A DNA stretch of 64,000 bases from Hirudinaria manillensis (taxonomy: Eukaryota; Annelida; Clitellata; Hirudinida; Hirudinidae): NCBI GenBank assembly GCA_034509925.1, contig CM067527.1, forward strand, positions 12,070,001 through 12,134,000. Reading direction: 5' to 3'. Positions 46,701-58,700 of this stretch are shown piece by piece; the first letter of the stretch is position 1; every line of letters starts with the position of its first letter. The translations under genes and the position numbers were made by a program. Under the pieces are notes generated by a model, which was not told where the DNA came from, did no database searches, and saw nothing but the letters and a program-made list of their open reading frames with translations.

Positions 46701-49700
46701 GATTTATTAAAGAAATTATTTGGTTTTTATTTTATGTTTCAAAGATTGGATTTCTACAACGGTTTCGGACGCATAACGAGCAACGACTCGTCAGAAATAA
46801 CCACGTTCAGCGGAATTCCCAAGTTGCTACCAAAAATAAACGTCACTGTCTTCAACTATTCATTAGTTCGTGTGTCCTGGGAAATACCAGGCAAGTCAAA
46901 AATGAAATAACCAATTAAATAAATTACAAATAAATTAATCATAATAAATAATTATTCGCGCAGCGGCAAAGGACATCCAAGGTCGCGTGGATGCCATCGA
47001 GGTCATTGTTTTCGATCAAAACGAGAACAACCAGACGTCTCCTAAACCAGTTTTTGATGACCTTTTGACCCGACCTTCAGATCCAAACCTTACCTTACCG
47101 AACCAAGTTGACCTCAGAAACCTTCGACCTCTGACCAATTATTCAGTGAATGTGTCCTTTACGATGTATGGTGGAGGGACTTATGCTGGCGATATCATAT
47201 ATTTCTCCACCCCAGACGGAGGTATGGAAATGTTAATGAGGCAATTATTGTAAAAAAATTAAAAGTAATGAATAAATAAAAAGATAAATAATTAAATAAT
47301 GAAATTATTGTAATTTAATTGAGAATTGCTTAAATGCTCACGACATTCAAGGTTAACAATTTATCAGTTCCAGAAGACCTGCCTCCGCCGACCTTCAAAG
47401 TCATCAACGATTCGTCGGTTCAAATATTCTGGGTGGAGCCGAAAGTCTCGAAAGGACCAATAGTGGCTTATTATATATTCGTAAACGAACGCAAAATTGA
47501 CCCGCAGACCAATCGGTCTGGATCGTACGTACTGGGCAACTTGATGCCTTACATGGTGTACAACATAAGCATAGAAGCTTGCAATGAATACTCGTGCATC
47601 ATTAGCCAAGCTTCTAGTTTCACAACCAGCGAATCTGCTCCAGAATACATGAGTCCGCCAAAGGTCGTCGAGGTCAAAGGTCAAGGCCTGATCAGTATCA
47701 CCTGGGATCCTCCAGAACGAAGGAATGGAATTATTCTGACCTACGAGCTTTACAAAAAACAGGAGTACGCACCTTGCGTTGGGTCGGTCGATTTCCAATT
47801 TTTATAAATTTTTAATTTAAACGATTAAATACGATCTCAAATAAATTATTTATTATTTTAAATTTTAAAACTTATGTGCTTATGTTGCATGGAATTCAGG
47901 ACATCACCTGCAACGGAGAAATGCAAATACATTACCTGCGATGCTTTGCAAGCCTTATGTGGAGACCAGTGCTATTCAGGATATAAGGTGAGTCTGTAAA
48001 CAATGAATCAATGATTATTTTAAATAATAAGTTATCAAAACAATAAAACAAATGTCAAAAAGATACTATTGCAGAAAATATGAAAAATATTATCGATATA
48101 TTATAAAATAAATTTTATAACATAAATATTATATTATAAGCTTAAATGATAATTTATTACAAAATAAAATTTTCAAGATTTGTTGCGACGGAGAACTGCA
48201 TTCCATAAAAGCTGGCTATGAATGCTGTGGCAGCAGCTACGTTCCAGGCAGGGAAAGCGAAAGTGACGTGTGTTGTGGTGGGGAATTCCACAAAAAAATG
48301 GACGACTTTCAATGTTGTGACGGATGGTGAGCAAAGTTCATATTTTCAAAATTTAAAATCGACTGATTAATAATAATAACAATAATAATAATAATAAGAA
48401 GAAGAAGAATCAAAATCTTAATGAAATTAATTAATGATAATAATAAAATAATAATATTAATAATAATAATAATAATAATCAAAATCTTAATGAAATTAAT
48501 TAATGATAATAATAATCAATAATAACATTAACACCCATCAACATAACCATCAACTATTGTAAAAGAAATACAATTTAATAATTTAAAAAAAAATTGAACA
48601 TTTTAATTCAGGTATGTAAAGGTTCTAAGCGGACAAATTTGTTGCAAGGATCCGAACGAAGACAGGATCGTTGTTGACTACGGAGACGTTTGCTGCGGCT
48701 CCTCGCCCTATCATCTCGGAGGATCGCAGTTGTGCTGCAACGGTTAATTATTATTGGTTGTCAGACGGTCTTAATTAATATTATAATTAGTTAATAATTA
48801 ACATAATATTCATATTGACGAGTTGAATATCCATTTTTATTGTATTTTATTTATATTCTTGAATATCTTCACCCTACCATTTCGAGGGTCGCAGTTGTGC
48901 TGTAACGGTTGGTCAGACGGTCTTAATATTATAATTAGTATTATAATTAATTAATAATTAACATAATATTCATATTGACGAGTTGAATATCCATTTTTAT
49001 TGTATTTTATTTATATTCTTGAATATCTTCACCCTACCATTTCGAGGGTCGCAGTTGTGCTGTAACGGTTGGTCAGACGGTCTTAATACTATAATTAGTA
49101 TTATAATTAATTAATAATTAACATAATATTCATATTCACAAGTTGAATATCCATTTTTATTGTATTCATTTATATTCTTGAATATAATTTTTTTTTCATT
49201 ATATAATTTGCTCATTTTCATCCCCTTTAGGTCAGCTGCATTCGAAGTGGATGAGGCAGTGTTGCGGAGGCAAAATCGTCGACTCCGCCCTCGCCTGTTG
49301 CCGTGGATACAGAGATGCCGTTCCTGGAATCGTTTCCGTCGAAAACGAAACCACGTCCGACGACGGCATGAGTTACAAATGGTACACAAGAAGAGAAGGT
49401 TTTGACTGTTGTGGTCAAGATTATGTATCTAGGTCGTCGAGCATCTGCTGTACTGACGAATCATATCGTTGGAAAGTATGTCAACTTACAATCTGCGCCA
49501 TTGATCGTCAGATAGAGTATCTGAGATTAATTAACATATTCTGTTTTTAACTTACTTGCCATAGGTCCATTCGATTCCTAGCGGCAACCAATCGGCATCG
49601 TCGTCGGTCCAAGACGTTCAGAAATGTTGCGGACTGAACCTCGTTTCTGATTCTCTGGGTTGTTGCTCTGGTTCTGCTTACAACACTCAAGCTGAAGTTT

Positions 49701-52700
49701 GTGCTGACAGAGATTCTGCTGAGACGAATTCGGGTAATAATTATTATTTTCATGGAGAATAATATCTGGATAATAACTTCAAATAAATTCCATTATAATC
49801 TCCAAAAGGGTGTGGCTTAGGAAAGGTATGCTCCAAAACCCCATCCACTCAGAACGCTGTCTGCGGAGTCTGCGAATTCGATTGGTTCAACAAGCGTTGT
49901 TACTCCGCCCACAAACCTCGGCCATTGGAAGAGGATGGCGACGGAGTGTCCACGAATTCCCCAGAAAAGGGGTGTTTTGGGACAAGTGTTCTTATTTATT
50001 CTGGGTTGAATCAACAATATGAAGGTTCGAATGTGTTGTTGTTGCTGCTGCTGTTGTTGTTGTTATTGTTGAATACTCCACTTTATGATTTGATTATATA
50101 ATTTATATCATTTTAATAATAATGATAAATAATTAATCATTGCAATATTCATTAAGTAATTAATTAATTAATCACAAATTCAACCTTAACATTCAGACAA
50201 GGGCGTTCGACACTTCACAAACTATTCCTACCACGTGATTGCCATCAATTCCGTCGGCATAGCGACCAGTAACGACACCCTCATAACCACCGCCCCCGGG
50301 ATTCCCCAGGACGTCGATCCCCCCGAGGTCGAGGTCAATCCGTCCGATCCTTTTTACGTCGTGCTCACCTGGGTGTCACCTGGACAGCCAAATGGTAACA
50401 TCTTTAGGCTTTTAAAATTATTTATTTACTACTATTATTTCCACTAGTAATAACGATTGATAATCATGATAACTATTATAATTATTATTATTATTATTGT
50501 CTACAATCTATACCTGAGTAATAATCTATATTATATGAATAATAGTAATAATTATTAAATATTGTTATTATTGAATAAATCAAACAATGCAGTAATATCA
50601 AAGTCCTACCATTAGGTCCCATTCTGTGGTATGCCATCATGAGGGATTCAATGGAAATATCCAGAATATCATCATCATCATCACAACCAGGAAAGTTCAG
50701 CTACCTGGATAACAATGCAGTCGTTCCATTCCAGGTGTACCAATATTCCATCCAGGCGTGTACATCGTCTGGATGTAACAATAGCAGATCGGTTGGTTTT
50801 AAAATATTTTCCTTGGTATTCCAGTGATTAAAATTTAAAATCAAAATTAACTTATTATTATTATGTATTTATTTATTTATTATTTATAATTGGTTAAAAG
50901 TTAATTTAATAATTAACTTAAACAATTCAGGTCTACGTAATGACCAAGCAGGGTCCGCCAGACCAATTTCCACTGCCCACCATCGATCCCCTCAACTCGA
51001 CATCCCTCGAAATAAAATGGAACGATCCGATCAAGCCCAACGGATTCATAACCGGATACGTCCTTCAGATGGTACGACCCGTCAGGAAGGAGATCAAAGT
51101 CGAAGGAGGGGAGAGGATCGGTTATGGTTCTTATGAGCCACTAAGTCACTCCTATGTCATTACAGGTTAAGGATTGTATAGTCATCGAGTGGATTTATGA
51201 ATTATATTTTAATTATTTCTCTAAATATAATAATTAATAATAATAATAAGTGTTTAAGGAAAATAAATTAACATGTATATTAAAAATAAAATGTAAATAA
51301 ACGAACAAAACGATAAATATAGTTTATATATAATTATATTTATTATAATTATAAATTAATTAATTAATTTAAATTAATTAATTCACAAATAAACATTTAC
51401 ATTTGAAGATCTGACTCCGTTCACCAATTACTCGTTCAACTTAAACATTTGCACGATGGCCGGATGCTCCACCAGCGACACCTTTAGTGGTGCCACGTCA
51501 CCTGGAAAACCCGCAGGTAGGTGGAAGCAGTGTTATGGTTGACAATAAAATGAACGAGAATTTTACAAGAATTATTTTAAAGCGATGAAAATAAGATTTA
51601 AAACTTTATGTCGTTTGGAAATAATTATTTAATAATAATTTAATTAATAATTATTGAATTTATTAAATAACTAATATAATTAATAATAATAAATATTAAT
51701 TAATTTAATTTAATAATTAATTATTAGGGCTCATTAAACCTCTGCTGTTGATCGTCGGACCGATTCTCGCGGTCCAAGCATCCTGGTCGCCTCCTGCTCT
51801 TCCGAATGGAAATTTGCTTGAAGTTGGATTGGAAAGATCGCTGGGTGGAATGTCTTACAACAGAATCTTCTCGATTCGAACGACTTCAAACTCTTCCGTC
51901 TCCGTCTACGACGACTTCGGCATTGCCCCCGGCAACCAATACAAATACAGGGTCTACTTTTCCACTTCTGCCGGAACTGGTTATTCTCCCGAGTCGCCCG
52001 TTTTCATCCCGAATTCGATCCCTGCCGACGTCAACCCGGAATTCACGAACTCTAAAACCCTGTCCGACTCCTCGGTCACGGTCGAGTGGTCTTCGGGCGT
52101 AAACAACAGGAGTTCGGCAGTAACTATCGGGTCCTACAACATTTTAGTCATAACCGATCACGTCGTTTACACCGTCATCACGAGAAGAATGCTACCAAAC
52201 GCAACTAATTACACGCAGAATATCACCAACCTCAAACCCTACACTTCATACAACATTAGGATTCAAACCTGTCTTCCCGGCTCGGACAATTCTTGCGGAA
52301 CGAGCCGATCGGAAGTTACTTTGAGAACCGATCCCGCTGCTCCGCTCCGGCAACGGCCGCCGTCGACAAAGTCTCTGAGTCCCCAGTCGATCCTCGTTTG
52401 GTGGAATCCTCCCGCACTGCCGAACGGACCGATAAAGAAGTATCTGCTGTACAGAAATAGTAAATCATCGCCGACTCCCGATTCCTCTCCTCAAATAATC
52501 TTTCCGACCGAAATCCTGGTCGCAGATCTTCCCCCGAACGTCATGGAATTTGTGGATGCTGCCGAGACGTTACGACCGTACTCGGAGTACGAGTACAGAG
52601 TTCTGACGGTCGGCGCGGCAGGGGAGACGTGGAGCAACTACACGACAGTTCGAACCCTCGAATCTCCTCCCGAGATCCTCTCGGAACCCGATGTGACTCT

Positions 52701-55700
52701 CGTGTCGTCGACGGAGGCAGAAGCCTGTTGGAAACCTCCGCTGAAGCAGAACGGTTTGATCGTCGAATACTCGTTGACCTTTTCGAAGGTCGTTTCTCCG
52801 AACTCCACGACCTCCAATCCTCCATCGGTGTTCGTTAGACTTGCTGGGCAGACGACGTGTGCCAACGTGAGTGGATTGGATCCTTACAGTAGCTACATTG
52901 CCAGAGTTACCGCCGCTAACGGTGCAGGATCGGTGACCAGCGACTGGAGTAAGCCTCTGATGACTCGCCAGAGTTCCCCGTCGGGAGTTGAACCTCCGAC
53001 CTGCGAGCCTGTCGTCGGAGGCAGGTCCGTAATTTTGACTTGGAGAGACCCCGTTCTCGAGAACGGCATAATTATATATTACCAAGTCTACCTAAGAAAT
53101 TCTTCAAACACCATGAATTATGACCAACAGATTGAAACCCCAAAATCTGTTTATAAAGGACTGAATCATCAAGTCGAAGTTGGCAATCTTGTGCCATTCT
53201 CAGGTTACTTTTCTAGATTAGAAGCTTGTACGTCGGCAGGCTGCTCGAGGTCGCGATGGAGGTCGTTCTTCACCGCCCCGGCTGCACCCTCCGTGCCCCC
53301 CGAGGTCAAAGGTCCTCCGTCGTCCTCGGTTTCGTCGGTCAGTCTGGAGTGGTCGATTCCACCCCCGACTTACGGTCCTCTGACGAAGTTGGCGGTTTAC
53401 AGAAGCAAGGAGTCGCTTCTTAGAAACACTTCTGTGAACAACGGCACGGGTGGAAACGAAACCGTAAACTCTGGAAATCCCAGGTTCAGAAGGTCAACAG
53501 ACGAAGGAAATTTCGAGCTTCTCTACGAAATGGAAGTCGATGCTGATATGAAGACATTTTCATACAATGATACGAGTGTTCAACCCTTCAACAGTTACAG
53601 GTGAGACGATAGCATGCTAAACTATTTCTTATTTCTTCAGGCAAGCTTCTGCAAAATTATGCATTTTTGTAATTACATTTTTATGACACACTTTTAAATT
53701 AATTTTTATGCATTTGTTCTCAATATCCATCAGTCTTTTAATACAATTACTAAGTTATTTATTTAAATATTTCTCCAAAATTTATTTATTTTTTGACTTA
53801 CAATGCACTTTTCAACTCCAACAAATTTGCATGTAAACTGTCATCTCTACTTTTAGGTACTTCCTACGGATGTTTAATAAAGCAGGCTACATTGACAGCC
53901 CACAAATCGAAGCTACCACGCCCCAGGCTCCTCCTTCATCTATTGCTCCTCCCATCATCGAATTGATTCCGTTTCAATTCGATAGACTCCTCGTTACCTG
54001 GAGTGCTCCGTCCAATCCGAACGGGGTTATCCAAAACTACCAATTAAATCGCTCCGATCTTCGGATGTCTCGGCATTTCTCGGCAAATGCTTCTCTAAGG
54101 TTCGTGGATGCCGGACTATCCGCTTACACGGTTTACCGGTACGCGATTACCGCCTGCACAGAAGGCGGTTGTACGTCGAGCGAGTTCAGCTCGATGAGAA
54201 CATTAGAAACCGCACCTGCCTCTGTCGATCCCCCGCAAGTGTCGGCAGCCACACCCACTACTCTGACTGTCAATTGGAGCGCACCAAGCATGACCAACGG
54301 TGTGCTGAATCACTACGAACTAAAACTCAATTCTCGAATTATCTACAGCGGTATGAATACGTCGTACGAGATACAAAACCTCGTCCCTTATACCGTATAT
54401 TCCCTGTCGCTGGTCGCTTGCACCGACGGCGGTTGCACCGAAAGTGCGGCTACCACGGCAACGACCGACCAAGCGAAACCCGAATCGCTCGAACCTCCCG
54501 AACTCGTTGTCATGTCTTCGAGCGGAATCAAGGTCACGTGGAGTGCACCCAAACGACCCAACGGACCAATGACGCTCTACGAATTGAGACGCAACGGAAG
54601 TCTCGTTTACATGGTCACGCCTGAAAGGACGTCGGGTAAGATGCATGACTCGTGGAGTTACTTAAAGTAGTATACGTTTAAAATAACATATTTGCTGATG
54701 AATTTATCTTTTACATTAGCATTATTTATTTTATTATCACATTAGATAACGAATCCACGGCATTTCCAAATTCCGGAATAGCTTCAAAAATGTGGACCTT
54801 TCTGGACGCGAATCTCTCTCCTGCGACGACTTACTCCTATGACGTTACAGCCTACAATCCAATTGGTCAAGTCTCTAGCCAATCGTCATATGCCATGACT
54901 CCATCCTCTGCCCCTATTGGATTATCACCTCCCATTCTGGAGGCCCAATCAGCCACTAGCATACTGGTTTCCTGGAATCCACCACTGATTCCAAACGGAC
55001 AGATTACCAGTTATGGTGTTTATCTTTCACTCTCCAACATCGACGACAAAAGTGATTTGACTCCTCCCAGCAAACGAATCAAGAGAGATCTTGAAAACCC
55101 CACTGTTCAAAGTCAAGGTCAAAGTGCAAAACTAGTCTACAGAGGACTGGACTTGTCTACTTTGGTAACCGACTTAGAGCCATTTGTAAGTTATTCTATG
55201 AGCGTGCAGGCCTGCACTTCGAGCGGTTGCTCCATGAGCGACGAAAGTCATACGAGAACGCTGGCCGCCCCTCCGACCGACCCGAGCCCTCCTCGGTTGA
55301 CATCGTTTCCCAACCTCCACAATTCTGACCTCCTTCCAGAGGTTGGGGTGGAAGTGACCTGGTTGCCTCCAGGAAAGACGAACGGAATCTTGCTGCAGTA
55401 CATGCTCTTCAGAAAGACGTATCGTCCGGAATCCATGGGTTGGTAATTATTCTTGAGACTTAACGTTACATTCTTATCTTAACTCAAATGATCTGTAAAT
55501 TGCAGAAATTATCTTTTATTCCAATACGAGTTGGTTTTTAAATTAACAGACGAATCTGCTGGAAAGCTGCTGTATGCCGGACTGGATCTCAATTTCACAG
55601 ACCTCGATCCAGCCCTCCTGCCCTTCACCTTCTACCAATACAAGGTGGAGGTGATCAATTCTGCCGGGAGTTCGTCGAGCGATTGGCTCACGATTTTAAC

Positions 55701-58700
55701 TTGGGAGGGAATACCCAAAAATATCTCTGCACCACTAGTCCAGGTGAGTTCCGTGGAATTTTTCACTAGTAAAGAATTTTAGTTCAGTGGAGTTTAAATA
55801 TCATGAAATGTTGTTTATAATTATAGTTACTGTATGTTATTGCTTTATTTATTGGTATTATTTTGAACAGAACATATCGTCAAAGGGTGCCCAGATATTC
55901 CAAGATCCTCCTGGCAGTCCAAACGGGATTATCATCAACTACACTCTCTACTTGAACAACAAACCGGTAACTGGCTTTTTCAAATGCATTGCGATGATGG
56001 TGGTGGTGGTGGTGGTGATGCTCATGATGATGATTACATGTTGAAGAACAATTTGTGTTGTATGTATAAGAAGTTTTGTTAAATCTTTCCAATTTATAGA
56101 TAGCATACCAAGTGATGGTGAATGATAAAATAATATCCACTTCATTATTGTTGTTATTTTTTTTTAAATTAAATATTTAAACAATTATTGTTATTAAAGA
56201 ATTATTATTGAAACAATTAAACATATATTCTACAATCTTATTGTAATCTATTATGAATTAAAATTTTCCATCCAGGAAGCGATGAGCAGTGGTTCACAAT
56301 TCTTTCTTCATGGGTTAACTTCTGCCACCAAGTACATCTCAAAAGTTGTCGTCTGCAACAAAGCGGCTTGCGCGTCGAGCCCCGAGGTCGAATTTCTGAC
56401 CAATGGCGAACCTCCTCAAGGTTCATCACAGCCAATCGTTTCAAACGTGACTTCTGATTCGCTCCTAGTGTCCTGGCTGGAACCGACCAATAAAAATGGG
56501 TTCAATATGAGGTGCTTATCTTTGAAACACAACAAAGTAGTTTAATAATATAAAATATATTTTAATTAATAATGCAATCATTGTAGCTACCATCTTAGCT
56601 ATAGAACTTCTTGTCCACTGCCATATTCTCTGGACGTCAATAACCAGCCAATAGGATATAATTGCCAGGACGGATCGTTTCTGATTGGTTACACTGGTTC
56701 GGACAAGGAATTCCTACTGATGAACCTCATTCCTTATACAAAATATGACCTTCAACTCGTCTCCTGCAATGAAGCGGGATGCTCCGATGCTACGTCATCT
56801 AATGATATCACAACTTTAGCAGATGGTTAATGATAGTACTATTACTAATAATAATAATACCAATATAATAGTACTATTACTAATAATAATACCAATATAA
56901 TAGTACTATTACTAATAATAATACCAATATAATAGTACTATTACTAATAATAATACCAATATAATAGTACTATTACTAATAATAATACCAATATAATAGT
57001 ACTATTACTAATAATAATACCAATATAATAGTACTATTACTAATAATAATACCAATATAATATAGTACTATTACAATGAACCATTACAATCAACCATTGA
57101 CTTTCTTCAACTTTTCTCTAAAACAATATCCAATCGCATATCTTGCAGTACCTCGATATAGAAATGGTCATCCACCAATCGTAGAGCGCCTTCGAAGCTA
57201 TCTCACTTTCAATTGGTCGGAAAGCTTTTATCCGAATGGACGAATCAAATCCTTTTCTTTGTATAAGGACGGCCATCTTCAGTTTTCCGGGTCGAGTTTG
57301 ACGTTCATAGACGACCTTCAAGATAAGAATACGAGTTAGTCGTGAATATTCATTATCCTAATTATCATAACCATAGTTAATTGGCAGAAAGCATTATTGC
57401 TTGTCTAAATTTTAATGCAAATATTTGGAGATTTTATAAAGTTTTTTTGCTCAAATGACAGAAATTGAATTAAAAATGTTTTCCAATCAGGTCACCTTTA
57501 TAAGGTTACCGTGGCAACTGAGTTGGGCTCTGCATCCTCACCAGACCTGCTTTATGATCCCACGATGCCCTACCTTAAAGGTCTCGTGAACTTTTGAATT
57601 TTTTTTTAAATTGAATTTAAACTGTTGATTAATATTTTAAAATTTGAATTATTAATTAATTAATATCTTTAAATTTAAACTGTTAATTAATATTTTTAAA
57701 TATTTATTTACAGAAACAAACAGCACCGGAAGTAAGGATTTTGAGACGTTTGATAACACTGTATTTATGTAATATAATAATTAATAAATTAAGTTTATAC
57801 TATTCAATAAACAATATTATTGTGTTTATAGTATTATAGCTCGTAATGTTTAAACAATTATTTTAACAAATTTTAATTCATTTCTCAACTTATCAATGTG
57901 AAAGTCTGATGTTATCTTTGAATTGATGAGAAACAATGACAAATGAAACATTTAAGTACACATAAGTCATGAGAAATGATGATGATGGTGGTGGTGATGA
58001 CGATGACAGTGATCTCACAAACCTCACTAAAGTTTCAGAGGACGTGACCTTGACCCTTCCATCTTCGGAAGAACCTTGGAGGTTTTACGAGGAAAAGTGG
58101 TTCATCATTTCGATAGCAGTTCCGAGCATCGGCATCGTCTTCTTGTTCTTCTTCCTGTTCGTCTTCTGCTACTGCAAGTGCAGGCGAAAGGGCGTGCCCT
58201 ATTCCAAACAAGATGGCAGCGGAAGCAGTCTCTCTGCTGCGACCAATCGCGGATCCACGACGTCCCGCAACGAACTGGTTTATCAAGTCCCCGTCGATTT
58301 CCAAGAGTACACGAGCCCCGCTTTTAGCGACGATTGGTCCAGCGAGCGAAGCAGTGCCGGAAGCAGCCCCGTCAAAGAGGGCGGTACCGGAAAACCCGAC
58401 GAGTTGCAGCCTTGGAAGTACTTGAAGGATCGGCAGGAAAGGCGACGAAGTTCCAGTCCGCCATTTTCTCCCGCCTCGAGCGGAGAGAGCGTGACGGTGG
58501 CGGAGGTCATCGGCTCGAACGAGGTCAGAGGGAAGGGGGCCGAACCCCTTCAGAAATGGAACAACGATTCGGACAGGATCCACATTCCGGACGTGACGAT
58601 GCCGGGAGTAGACGAGGAAGAAGAAGACAATGATGGACTCCAGAACTTCGTGGTAAGTTATGCTAGGATTTCATTTCTAGATCTTCAATAAATAAATATT

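Larger units (their letters stand above)
50197..57580 (+). other. USH2A: Usherin exons 57-69: C-terminal fibronectin type III array
   Basis: Exons: 50197-50394, 50616-50791, 50931-51165, 51409-51516, 51728-53600, 53857-54635, 54746-55438, 55550-55743, 55871-55966, 56276-56511, 56587-56825, 57149-57334 and 57491-57580. Motifs again are W..P...NG plus CTSSGC/CTEGGC/CTDGGC hairpins. Three neighbouring exons are unusually large (1,873, 779 and 693 nt) and hold several complete FN3 domains each. Dibasic motifs RFRR|S (53482-53496) and RIKR|D (55074-55089) lie in linkers. The array ends at LYDPTMPYLK. Confidence 0.92.

Noticed and set aside
47364-47798. Minus-strand 144-residue open frame
   Set aside because: It is antisense to usherin FN3 exon 47368-47782 and has no independent support.
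52570-53085. Minus-strand 171-residue open frame
   Set aside because: It is antisense to the giant usherin FN3 exon; the plus-strand frame has clear FN3 motifs throughout.
58035-58583. Minus-strand 182-residue open frame
   Set aside because: It lies antisense to the G+C-rich usherin cytoplasmic-tail exon, whose frame is supported by the transmembrane helix and by phase. It is a shadow frame.
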